From Opitutia bacterium (GTDB taxonomy: Bacteria > Verrucomicrobiota > Verrucomicrobiia > Opitutales > UBA953): DNA of 64,000 bases. Every line of letters begins with the position of its first letter. The stretch's first letter is position 1. The position numbers and the translations under genes were made by a program. The stretch spans positions 186,001 through 250,000 of the forward strand of contig BGOI01000001.1 in NCBI GenBank assembly GCA_003569165.1. The letters run 5' to 3'. The notes under the pieces were generated by a model, which did no database searches, was not told the origin of the DNA, and worked only from the letters and a program-made list of their open reading frames with translations. This document shows, piece after piece, positions 53,784-61,974 of this stretch.

Positions 53784-54098
53784 ATGGAATTCAAAAACGT
53801 CACCGCCATCGCCAAAGCCAACATCTACTTCGATGGCAAGGTCGTCTCCCACTCGATCCTCACCGCCGATGGTGCCAAGAAGACCGTCGGGCTGATCTAC
53901 GCCGGCACCTACCACTTCGGTACCGACAAGGCCGAGATTATGGAAATCACCGATGGCTCGTGCGTCGTGGTCCAGGACGGTTCCAAGGAAGAGAAGACCT
54001 ACGGCGCGGGCACCCACTTCACCGTGGCCCCGAAGTCCGGCTTCACGATCACCGTGAGCTCGGGCATCTGCCAGTATATCTGCAGCTTCATCGGGTAA
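53784..54098 (+). CDS. ppnP: Pyrimidine/purine nucleoside phosphorylase PpnP
   Basis: A 104-residue single-domain cupin of the YaiE/DUF1255 family, which phosphorolyses several nucleosides. Family features are MEFKNVTAIAKANIYFDGKV at the start, VGLIYAGTYHFGTDKAEIMEI and GICQYICSF at the end. No Shine-Dalgarno site; the start is in CCATGG. It is an unrelated gene between the two nuo blocks. A hairpin (GGCTTGCC/GGCAAGCC, 54121-54140) lies between it and the next gene. Confidence 0.92.
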   Translation: MEFKNVTAIAKANIYFDGKVVSHSILTADGAKKTVGLIYAGTYHFGTDKAEIMEITDGSCVVVQDGSKEEKTYGAGTHFTVAPKSGFTITVSSGICQYICSFIG

Positions 54099-54157
54099 TC
54101 TGACCCGTCGGAGCGGCCGGGGCTTGCCAACGGGCAAGCCTCCCCGAACCTGTGGGC

Positions 54158-55369
54158 ATGTCCGAGCCGACCAGCATGCTGCCCAACATCCCCGCGCCCA
54201 TCGCGCGCGAGAAGCCATGGGTGCAGCTCAAGACGTTCACCTCCAAGCCCGCGATCTTCCGTTCGATGGTCGGCGAGGTGTCGCCCGACGCCCGCCAGGG
54301 CGACGTGGTGGCCGCCTACGATAAGCAGGGTTCCTTCATCGGCTACGGCTTCTGGAACGCCGGCGCCCCCATCGCCCTCCGCATCCTCAAGGCCACCCCG
54401 GGCAAGCCCGATGACGTGTGGTTCGAACAGGCCATCCGCCGTGCCGCCGCCCTCCGCAAGGATGTCCTTAAGCTCGACGAAAACACCGACGCTTACCGTG
54501 TGGTCAATGCCGACGCCGACTTCCTCTCCGGCCTGATCGTCGACCGCCTCGGCGATGTGCTCTCCATCGAGGTCTCCTCCTATGCGGTCATGCGCCGCCT
54601 CCCCCGCTGGATCCCCATCCTGCACGACGCCGTGGGCACCAAGCGCGAGATCGTCCAGGTCGACCCGCATGTCGCCCGCATCGAAGGCATCATGCCGACC
54701 GATGTCCCGAAGTCGTCCGTGCGCTTCGTGAAGATCAAGGAGTTCGGCATGATTCAGGAGGTCGACTTCGCCGAAGGCCACAAGACCGGCTTCTTCTGCG
54801 ACCAGCGCGATAATCGACGTCGCTTCGGCGCCCTCGCCAAGGGCCTCAAGGTCCTCGATCTCTGCTGCTACTCCGGCGGTTTCTCCATCGCGGCCAAGCT
54901 CGCCGGCGCCACCGAAGTCACCGGCGTCGACCTGGATGAAAAAGTCATCGAGATGGCCAAGCGGAACATGAACCTGAACAACGTCCGCATCGACTTCGTG
55001 CATGCGGACGCCTTCACATGGATCCGCCAGATGCAGAAGAACGGCAAGACCTGGGACCTTGTCCTCTGCGACCCGCCCAAGTTCGTCGACAGCCGCGACG
55101 AGGAATTCGAAGCCGAAGGCCTTAAGAAGTATAACGACCTCAACGTCCTCGCCATGCAGCTCGTCGCCCCCGGCGGCCTCTTCGTGACCTGTTCGTGCTC
55201 CGGCCTGGTGTCCCCTGAGGCCTTCGAGGACCTCGTCAGCAAGGCCGCGCACCGCTACCAGAAGCGCCTCCAGATCTTCGATCGCACCGGCCCCGGCGGC
55301 GATCACCCCAACGCCTCCAACCACCCCGAGGGACGGTACCTCAAGGTGCTTTGGAGTAGGATTGCGTGA
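54158..55369 (+). CDS. RlmI-type 23S rRNA cytosine-C5 methyltransferase
   Basis: SAM-dependent RNA methyltransferase of the RlmI/YccW family (m5C1962 in 23S rRNA for RlmI). The ATG at 54158 gives 403 residues. Layout: N-terminal PUA domain (about 20-95, SPDARQGDVVAAYD), a linking domain with NADADFLSGLIVDRLGD, then the Rossmann methyltransferase (VLDLCCYSGGFSIAAKLAG, DLVLCDPPKF, LFVTCSCSGLV). The catalytic cysteine is probably in TCSCS. A GTAG hairpin begins two bases after the stop codon. Confidence 0.88.
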   Translation: MSEPTSMLPNIPAPIAREKPWVQLKTFTSKPAIFRSMVGEVSPDARQGDVVAAYDKQGSFIGYGFWNAGAPIALRILKATPGKPDDVWFEQAIRRAAALRKDVLKLDENTDAYRVVNADADFLSGLIVDRLGDVLSIEVSSYAVMRRLPRWIPILHDAVGTKREIVQVDPHVARIEGIMPTDVPKSSVRFVKIKEFGMIQEVDFAEGHKTGFFCDQRDNRRRFGALAKGLKVLDLCCYSGGFSIAAKLAGATEVTGVDLDEKVIEMAKRNMNLNNVRIDFVHADAFTWIRQMQKNGKTWDLVLCDPPKFVDSRDEEFEAEGLKKYNDLNVLAMQLVAPGGLFVTCSCSGLVSPEAFEDLVSKAAHRYQKRLQIFDRTGPGGDHPNASNHPEGRYLKVLWSRIA

Positions 55370-55370
55370 G

Positions 55371-55748
55371 GTAGGGATGCGATGACATCGCATCCGCCTG
55401 TCTCTTGGTAGGGACAGCACCACGTGCTGTCCTATCTGCATCACGTTCGCCGCAGGGCGAACGCAGGTAGGGGCACGATTCATCGTGCCCTCTTCCATCG
55501 GAGGGCGCGGCGTAGCCACGCCCCTACCCTCGGCCGCCCTGCGGCGGCCAGGCAGGGATGCGATGACATCGCATCCGCTCCTATGTCGTGACGCGGTCCC
55601 GACCCTACTCAAAGCAACACACCCGCATCCTATCCGGTTTCCGGTCTCCCTTTGGGATTCGCCACTCCCCCGTGCCCCCTTGTCACCATGCCCACGTGCC
55701 CCCTCGCGGCTCCGCCGCGCTAGGCAGGGTCGGGACCGCGTCACGACC
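55371..55748. repeat. Cluster of seven GTAG/GCAG hairpin elements
   Basis: Plus: 55371-55395 (B), 55408-55432 (A), 55467-55490 (F), 55552-55576 (B, headed GCAG), 55724-55748 (D, headed GCAG). Minus: 55503-55527 (G) and 55584-55608 (D). The pairs 55467/55527 and 55552/55608 face each other. Unrelated small hairpins lie between (55445-55462, 55533-55548, 55704-55719). No gene is seen in 55370-55792. Confidence 0.88.
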
Positions 55749-55792
55749 TAGCGGCAACTTGGGGAGCGGCGCGCTCGGAGAGCAAACCCCGC

Positions 55793-56548
55793 CTATAGGT
55801 GCCACTCGGGCGGAGGTCCAAATTCACCCGATGAATCTGTCAATCGCGGCGGAAACTGAGCTTTCTCCAGCTGGGCCCAGGTGACGCCGCCCCGGTAATA
55901 CGAAGCCACCTCCTTGAGCGCGATGCTTCCCCTGCATCGACGCCGACTAGGACCCGACAAACGCTGCGGGTTAATCACACCCACTGGCTTGCCGATATTC
56001 CGGGTCACCATGCGAATGGGCGTAACCAGATCTGAATCACCAGAGATAACCAAGGCCACGTCGAATGATTCGCCAAAAGCATCATAAAGCAGATGTGAGG
56101 CTAGGTTAACATCTGAGCCCTTCTCCTCTGCCCTCACAATTTCAACCATGTCCGGCGGCGGATTCGCGGACTTGGCCCAAGTCTTCCTCACGCGGAAGTG
56201 ACCTTCGATGATTTGGGCCACAGATATGGTCATCAAAGCCCTCCAGTAATTGGCCTGACGCTTAGCCTTCCCGTCTAAGTCTTTAGCTTCAGCAATCTTT
56301 GCGGTAAAATACTTGCAGCCGACGATCTCGAAAGCCGGGAACAACTGACTAGATAAAGCGACAGGGTTCAGCCATCGCAACGGCGTCGCCTTCAACGCTC
56401 CGTAGTATAAATTAAAACCATCCACATAAACGATAGCCTTACGCCGTCTGTGATTAAAACAAAAGGGGGCGGCACCTTCCGGAGCCGCCCCACGACCAGC
56501 CGAGTAATCGGCATGGAGGGATGTGAAGATAGGTTCGGGCATGAGCAT
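55793..56548 (-). CDS. NYN-domain (PIN-like) protein
   Basis: A 251-residue protein of the LabA/NYN group, PIN-fold proteins often acting as metal-dependent RNases. Motifs are IVYVDGFNLYYGALK (about residues 39-53), GSDVNLASHLLYDAF and VALVISGDSDLVTPI, with the acidic residues expected of the active site. The start is ambiguous between ATGs at 56548 and 56542. Base composition appears lower in G+C than its neighbours and it is bracketed by repeat clusters, consistent with acquisition; this is inference. The target is unknown. Confidence 0.8.
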   Translation of the reverse strand: MLMPEPIFTSLHADYSAGRGAAPEGAAPFCFNHRRRKAIVYVDGFNLYYGALKATPLRWLNPVALSSQLFPAFEIVGCKYFTAKIAEAKDLDGKAKRQANYWRALMTISVAQIIEGHFRVRKTWAKSANPPPDMVEIVRAEEKGSDVNLASHLLYDAFGESFDVALVISGDSDLVTPIRMVTRNIGKPVGVINPQRLSGPSRRRCRGSIALKEVASYYRGGVTWAQLEKAQFPPRLTDSSGEFGPPPEWHL

Positions 56549-56699
56549 TACAGTTTCAAGATTTTTGTGACGCTTGAGCCAGCCAATGGAAACAAGACAC
56601 CCGTGGGTAGTTTATCCTGACAAGATGTGCCTAGGTTATATCGCGTCTTCCCCTGCTTCGTCGTAACGCAGAGCTATACATTCAAGGCCCCAAATGAAA

Positions 56700-56722
56700 A
56701 CGGAGCGCTTTCGCGCTCCGTT
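56700..56722. terminator. Strong hairpin, terminator-like on the minus strand
   Basis: Arms ACGGAGCGC and GCGCTCCGT close a GAAA/TTTC loop, followed on the minus strand by TTTTCATTT. No gene on the minus strand ends here; the next minus-strand gene starts 150 bases further on. A GTAG-headed hairpin of a different design (GGCCGA/TCGGCC, 56735-56754 on minus) is adjacent. Confidence 0.5.
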
Positions 56723-56836
56723 GGGAGATATCTCGGCCGAGCGAGTCGGCCTACACACCTGAAGGAGATGAAATTAACCGCGTGCCGTGATGCAAACTGA
56801 AAAACACCCCAGTACGCAGCCCCAAGCTGTATCCAG

Positions 56837-56951
56837 GTAGGGGCGCGACTGCGTCGCGTCCGTTCGCAGAGAAACGTGCCCTGAGCCGGGCGGAGACAGC
56901 CTGATTCCCACGATCTGTCCGCCCACGGACGCCACGCAGTGGCGCCCCTAC
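56837..56951. repeat. Paired GTAG hairpin element, 115 bp (C/C' type)
   Basis: 56837-56861 on plus has arms GGGCGCGAC and GTCGCGTCC around TGC. 56927-56951 on minus has arms GGGCGCCAC and GTGGCGTCC around TGC. Both stems hold the same G-T wobble at position 3. The spacer carries TTCGCAGAG, GAGCCGGGC and CCGCCCACGG. The pair at 60693-60807 has the same design in the opposite orientation. Confidence 0.88.
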
Positions 56952-56999
56952 CCGTGACAGGTGTCTGCGGTTAGCGGTTGGGCGCGGCAGAGAGACAGC

Positions 57000-57098
57000 G
57001 GATGCGATGTCATCGCATCCCAACCCGATACAGAGTTCTAGGTAGGGCGGGTTCTCCGAACCCGCCGCCGAACGGACGGCTCGGAGAGCCGTCCCTAC
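57000..57098. repeat. GTTG-headed hairpin plus a 57-bp GTAG hairpin pair
   Basis: 57000-57024 on minus is a B-type stem headed GTTG. 57042-57066 on plus has arms GGCGGGTTC and GAACCCGCC around TCC. 57074-57098 on minus has arms GGACGGCTC and GAGCCGTCC around TCC, so the pair shares loop and design with different stems. A two-unit GCGGNNA block lies at 56967-56980. Four-unit 8-bp tandem repeats follow at 57117-57148. No gene is seen in 56549-57242. Confidence 0.85.
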
Positions 57099-57116
57099 CT
57101 AAAAGGTATCCCTCCG

Positions 57117-57148
57117 GTACTCTGGTCCTCTGGCCCTCGGGTCCTCGG
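57117..57148 (+). repeat. Four-unit 8-bp tandem block
   Basis: GTACTCTG, GTCCTCTG, GCCCTCGG and GTCCTCGG lie end to end. The same unit family occurs at 6048-6071 and inverted at 62093-62124. Confidence 0.75.
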
Positions 57149-57194
57149 GTGCCACCCCTACCCCTAATAGGAGCCCCTTTTCCCGCCTTTCCCC

Positions 57195-57222
57195 TTGCGG
57201 CAGGAGGGGGGTCACCTAACTT
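57195..57222 (+). promoter_or_regulatory. Promoter-like box upstream of nuoG
   Basis: TTGCGG (57195-57200), 16 bases, TAACTT (57217-57222). The box CCTAACTTGCGG (57215-57226) is identical to the one before nuoB, which suggests the two nuo blocks are controlled alike. Confidence 0.5.
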
Positions 57223-57242
57223 GCGGTCATCTTTCCAGACCC

Positions 57243-58901
57243 ATGGTCACGGACAACAAACCTTCTTTGGTCACCATCAACGTCGATGGCGTCGAACATC
57301 AAGTCCCGGCCGGGGCCAACCTGGTCGATGCCTTGGGCAAAATCGGGAAGGAAGTCCCCCACTATTGCTACCACCCGAAGCTCCCGGTCGCCGGCAATTG
57401 CCGCATGTGCTTGGTCGAGCTCGGCTCGCCGATGCGCGACCGCGCGACCAACGAGCTGGTGATGGAAAACGGCCTGCCGAAGATCGGTTGGCAGCCTAAG
57501 CCGGCCATCGCCTGCGCCACCAACGTCTCTGCCGGCCTGCACGTCCGTCTCGAATCGCCCGGCGTCAAGGCCTGCCGCGAAGGCGTGACGGAGATGCTCC
57601 TCCTCAACCACCCGCTCGACTGCCCGATCTGCGACCAGGCCGGCGAGTGCAAGCTCCAGGAGTTCTCCGCCGAATACGGCCGCGGCTATTCGCGCTACGT
57701 CGACGAGAAGAACGCCAAGCCGAAGAAGACCCGCCTCGGGCCGCGCGTCACGCTCGATGACGAACGCTGCATCCTCTGTTCGCGCTGCGTGCGCTTCTCC
57801 AGCGAGATCGCCAAGGACCCCGTCCTGGGCTTCGTCAACCGTGGTTCCTACAACACGCTGACCTGCTTCCCGGGCCGCGAACTGGACAACAACTACTCGC
57901 TCAACACGGTCGACATCTGCCCCGTCGGCGCGCTCACGAGCACGGACTTCCGCTTCAAGATGCGCGTCTGGTTCCTGAAGCAGACCCCGAGCATCGACAC
58001 GGAATCCTCCGCCGGCGCGAACACGACCGTCTGGTCCCGCGAAGGCAAGATCTACCGCATCACGCCGCGCCAGAACGACGCCGTGAACGACACGTGGATG
58101 GCCGACTCCGGCCGCGAACTCTTCAAGTCCGTTGACGCCCCGAACCGCGTGACGCATGCCACGGTGAAGAACGAGAAGGCGACGCTCGAAGCCGCCCTCG
58201 CCGCCGCCGACGTGGCCCTCTCCGCCGGCGCGCTCGCGATCGTCGGCTCGTCGCACATGTCCGTCGAAGAGCAGCGCCTGCTCGCGCGTCTGGCCAAGTC
58301 CAAGAACGCCTCCGTCTACATCCCGGCCCACGTGGGCAAGGGCGACGGCCTCCTGGTCTCCGAAGACCGCACCCCGAATTTCCGCGGCGCTCTCGTCACG
58401 GGTCTCACCGACCGCGCGCCCGTCGCCGACCTGAAGGCCCTCGCGGCCGACATCGACGCTGGCAAAGTGAAGTCCGTCCTCATCGTGCGCGAAGACGCCG
58501 CGATGCTCGGCCTGCCCGCCTCGACGCTCGCCAAGGTCCGCAGCGTCGTCCTCGCCACGCATCACAACGTCACTACCGCGGCCGCCGAAGTCGTGCTGCC
58601 CGCGCTGACGGTCTTCGAGCGTAGCGGCTCGTTCATCAACTGCCAGTTCCGCCTGCAGTCCTTCGCTCAGGCCGTCCCCGGCCCGACTGGCGTGCTGCCG
58701 GACGCGCTCGTACTCGCCCGCCTCGCCGGTGCCGACGCCGCCGCGGTCTGGTCCGAACTCTCCGCGAACATCCCGATGCTCGCCGGCCTCGACGGCCGCC
58801 TGCTCCCCGCTGAGGGCGTGCAGCTCGACGGGGCCGCGTTCGCTGCCCATAAATTCCCTGAAGGCAAGCTGCTGAAGTTCGCCCCGGTCGCCACCGCCTA
58901 A
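57243..58901 (+). CDS. nuoG: NADH-quinone oxidoreductase subunit G (short form)
   Basis: Electron-wire subunit with several clusters. The ATG at 57243 gives 552 residues, well below the ~900 of E. coli NuoG. The N-terminal 2Fe-2S domain has CYHPKLPVAGNCRMC, the His-Cys motif is HPLDCPICDQAGECKLQ, and 4Fe-4S ligands lie in CILCSRCVRF with DICPVGAL. The molybdopterin-like C-terminal part is much reduced (about residues 210-545). The start has no Shine-Dalgarno site. Confidence 0.94.
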   Translation: MVTDNKPSLVTINVDGVEHQVPAGANLVDALGKIGKEVPHYCYHPKLPVAGNCRMCLVELGSPMRDRATNELVMENGLPKIGWQPKPAIACATNVSAGLHVRLESPGVKACREGVTEMLLLNHPLDCPICDQAGECKLQEFSAEYGRGYSRYVDEKNAKPKKTRLGPRVTLDDERCILCSRCVRFSSEIAKDPVLGFVNRGSYNTLTCFPGRELDNNYSLNTVDICPVGALTSTDFRFKMRVWFLKQTPSIDTESSAGANTTVWSREGKIYRITPRQNDAVNDTWMADSGRELFKSVDAPNRVTHATVKNEKATLEAALAAADVALSAGALAIVGSSHMSVEEQRLLARLAKSKNASVYIPAHVGKGDGLLVSEDRTPNFRGALVTGLTDRAPVADLKALAADIDAGKVKSVLIVREDAAMLGLPASTLAKVRSVVLATHHNVTTAAAEVVLPALTVFERSGSFINCQFRLQSFAQAVPGPTGVLPDALVLARLAGADAAAVWSELSANIPMLAGLDGRLLPAEGVQLDGAAFAAHKFPEGKLLKFAPVATA

Positions 58902-58914
58902 GCCGACGCCGACC

Positions 58915-60024
58915 ATGGAAAAACTCCTTCACGATCTCGTCCTCTCGCCGGAATGGTATTTCACCGCGGCCCGCGGCCTGACGCTGATCCTGATCGTGAT
59001 GACATTGGCCGGTTACAGCGTGCTGCTCGAGCGCAAGGCTTCCGCTTGGATCCAAGGCCGCATCGGCCCGAACCGCACCATGCACCCGCTCATCGGCTGG
59101 ATCCCGTTCGTCGGGACCTTCCTGGCGAAGGGCGGTTTCATCCAGCCCGCCGCCGACGGCGGTAAGTTCCTCTTCAAGGAAGACGCTCTCCCGGGCCACG
59201 TGCGCAAGTTCTACTACGTCCTCGCGCCGATCATCGCCCTCGCGCCCGCGCTCGCAGTTCTCGTAATGCTGCCGTTCGGTGAGTTCCTCTACGAAGGTAA
59301 GCGCTACGCCATCTCGCTCACGCAGGGCGCCGACGTTGGCGTGCTGTTCATGTTCGCGGTCAGCTCCCTCGGTGTTTACGGCATCGCCCTCGCCGGCTGG
59401 TCCGCCAACTCGAAGTTCCCTTTCCTCGGCGCGGTCCGCGGCGCCGCCCAGCTGATCTCGTACGAACTCGCGATGGGCCTCTCGGTGCTCACCGTCTTCC
59501 TCGCGACCTCCGCCCCGGGCCAGGACCACGGCCTCAGCCTCGTCGCGATGGTCAACGCCCAGAGCGGCGCTTGGAACATCCTCACCCAACCCATCGCCGC
59601 GCTGGTCTTCCTGATCTGCGTGTTCGCCGAGACGAACCGCCATCCGTTCGACATGCCAGAATCCGAGACCGACCTCGTCGGCGGCTTCCACACCGAATAC
59701 GGCGCCTTCAAGTTCGGCATCTTCTTCGTGGCCGAGTACAGCCACATGATCATCGGCTCGACGTTGTTCATCCTGATGTTCCTCGGCGGCTGGCACGTGC
59801 TGCCGTGGATGCCGACGGTCGGTGAAGGCTGGGTCGGCTCGCTCATCGGCGTCGCCACGTTCTTCCTCAAGCTCTGCTTCTTCCTGTTCTTCTTCGTCTG
59901 GGTGCGCTGGACCCTTCCGCGCTTCCGGTATGACCAGGTGATGCGTATCGGCTGGCGCGTGCTCCTGCCCATCGCTGTCCTCAACCTTCTCGCGTACTTC
60001 GCATGGTACGCCCTCCGCGGATAA
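58915..60024 (+). CDS. nuoH: NADH-quinone oxidoreductase subunit H
   Basis: Membrane subunit at the quinone entrance, linking peripheral and membrane arms. The 369-residue protein has about eight or nine membrane segments. Signatures include SVLLERKASAWIQGRIGPNR, SYELAMGLSVLTVF, and ETNRHPFDMPESETDLVGGF with HTEY. It lies 13 bases after nuoG with an ACCATGG start. Confidence 0.96.
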   Translation: MEKLLHDLVLSPEWYFTAARGLTLILIVMTLAGYSVLLERKASAWIQGRIGPNRTMHPLIGWIPFVGTFLAKGGFIQPAADGGKFLFKEDALPGHVRKFYYVLAPIIALAPALAVLVMLPFGEFLYEGKRYAISLTQGADVGVLFMFAVSSLGVYGIALAGWSANSKFPFLGAVRGAAQLISYELAMGLSVLTVFLATSAPGQDHGLSLVAMVNAQSGAWNILTQPIAALVFLICVFAETNRHPFDMPESETDLVGGFHTEYGAFKFGIFFVAEYSHMIIGSTLFILMFLGGWHVLPWMPTVGEGWVGSLIGVATFFLKLCFFLFFFVWVRWTLPRFRYDQVMRIGWRVLLPIAVLNLLAYFAWYALRG

Positions 60025-60032
60025 CCCACACC

Positions 60033-60578
<546 letters not shown>

Positions 60579-60599
60579 GCGGAGGTTCAAGTGATCAAG

Positions 60600-60630
60600 G
60601 TAGGGACAGCACCACGTGCTGTCCTTTTTT
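60600..60630 (+). terminator. GTAG hairpin repeat positioned as terminator of nuoGHI
   Basis: The A-type repeat (GTAG, arms GGACAGCAC and GTGCTGTCC, loop CAC; 60600-60624) is followed directly by six T. The same repeat at 55408-55432 has no T-tract. This copy should therefore end nuoGHI transcription. Confidence 0.8.
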
Positions 60631-60646
60631 GTGGAAACCATTCTCG

Positions 60647-60682
60647 GGTGGCGGGTGGCAGCCCCGGGTGGCAGGTGGCGGG
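60647..60682 (+). repeat. 36-bp intergenic repeat, inverted copy at 62294-62329
   Basis: Nearly identical (one mismatch) to the reverse complement of 62294-62329. Both copies follow a GTAG hairpin and a short GTGGAA stretch. The segment itself is built from GGGTGGC-like 7-base units. Confidence 0.75.
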
Positions 60683-60692
60683 ACGGGGATAG

Positions 60693-60850
60693 GTAGGGGC
60701 GCGACTGCGTCGCGTCCGTGGGCGAACGGAGGTCCGAATGGTCGGCGACCTGGCCCGACTCGACGCACGTGCCTCTGCGAACGGACGCCACGCAGTGGCG
60801 CCCCTACCCACTACAGATACAACGAGGGCAGCACGCGGTGCTGCCCCTAC
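60693..60850. repeat. 115-bp GTAG hairpin pair plus a third hairpin
   Basis: 60693-60717 on plus (C type) faces 60783-60807 on minus (C' type). The spacer matches that of 56837-56951 in reverse orientation. 60826-60850 on minus is a variant of the A type with arms GGGCAGCAC and GTGCTGCCC: relative to A, one base pair has changed on both arms. The gap 60579-60894 holds no gene. Confidence 0.88.
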
Positions 60851-60894
60851 CAACATTACCTATCCCTGCCCCTACCCCAATCCCTCCGCGGCGA

Positions 60895-61974
60895 TTACTT
60901 CGCCGCGGGATAATCCGTATATCCCTTCGCGCCGGAGGCGTAGAAGGTGGCTTCGTCGGGGGTGTTGAGCGCGAGGTTCTCCCGCAGGCGACGCGGGAGA
61001 TCGGGATTGGCGAGGAACGGCACGCCATAAGCGACGGCGTCCGCCCAGCCCTCGGCGATGGCCTGCTCGGCCTGCGCGCGATCGAAGCCGCCGGCGGTGA
61101 TGAGCACGCCTTTGAAATCCTTACGCAGCTCCTTGGGACCGACGCCGTCCTTGGCGCCGTGCGCGATATCCTGGGCGGTAACGCGCGTGACGTGGGCGTA
61201 GGCGAGTTCGAGCTTGGAGAGTTCGCGGAGAAGGTAACCGAAGGTCTCGGTCGGATTGGCGTCCGACATGTCATTGAACACGCCGCCAGGCGAGAGGCGG
61301 ATGCCCACGCGATCGGAGCCCCAGATGGAGATGACGGCATTAGCGACCTCGATCGTCAGGCGGGCGCGCGCGGCGAGGGAATTGCCGTAGCCGTCGGTGC
61401 GGGTGTTGGTTCCGCTGCGGAGGAACTGGTCGAGCAGGTAGCCGTTGGCGTTGTGAATCTCGACGCCGTCGAAGCCGGCTTCCTTGGCGAGGCGGGCGCC
61501 CTTGACGTATTCGGCGACGATGCCGGGGATCTCTTCGATGTGCAGGGCACGGGGGACGACGTAGTCGGCCATCTCCTTGCCGGTCCAGAGCTGGCCCTTC
61601 GGCTTGATGGCAGACGGGGCAACGGGGAGTTCGCCGTTCGGCTGGTAGTCGGGGTGCGAAATGCGGCCGACGTGCCAGAGCTGCAGGAAGATGCGGCCGC
61701 CCTTGGCGTGCACGGCGGAGGTGACCTTCTTCCAGCCCGCGACCTGCTCGTCGGTGTAGATGCCCGGGGTATTCGGGTAGCCATGGCCGCGGGGCGAGAC
61801 CGTGGTGGCCTCGGCGATGATCAGGCCGGCGCTGGCGCGCTGGGCGTAATATTCGGCCATCAGGTCCGTCGGGACGTTGGCGCCTTCGGCGCGGCAACGG
61901 GTAAGCGGAGCCATCAGGACGCGGTTCGGCAGCGTGAGGGCACCTACTTTGAAAGGAGAAAAGAGGGAGGACAT
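60895..61974 (-). CDS. Old Yellow Enzyme family NADH:flavin oxidoreductase
   Basis: FMN-dependent ene-reductase of the NemA/OYE group, reducing activated alkenes such as enones, quinones or nitro compounds. The ATG at 61974 gives 359 residues starting MSSLFSPFKVGALTLPNRVL. Family blocks are APLTRCRAEG, QLWHVGRISHPDYQ (active site region), DGVEIHNANGYLLDQFLRSG and GRIRLSP-like VGIRLSPGGVFNDM. It is a single gene between repeat islands. Confidence 0.9.
   Translation of the reverse strand: MSSLFSPFKVGALTLPNRVLMAPLTRCRAEGANVPTDLMAEYYAQRASAGLIIAEATTVSPRGHGYPNTPGIYTDEQVAGWKKVTSAVHAKGGRIFLQLWHVGRISHPDYQPNGELPVAPSAIKPKGQLWTGKEMADYVVPRALHIEEIPGIVAEYVKGARLAKEAGFDGVEIHNANGYLLDQFLRSGTNTRTDGYGNSLAARARLTIEVANAVISIWGSDRVGIRLSPGGVFNDMSDANPTETFGYLLRELSKLELAYAHVTRVTAQDIAHGAKDGVGPKELRKDFKGVLITAGGFDRAQAEQAIAEGWADAVAYGVPFLANPDLPRRLRENLALNTPDEATFYASGAKGYTDYPAAK

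Noticed and set aside
55371..55748. Possible CRISPR array
   Set aside because: The elements are palindromes of several different sequences in both orientations with irregular spacing; there are no uniform repeats or spacers and no cas genes.
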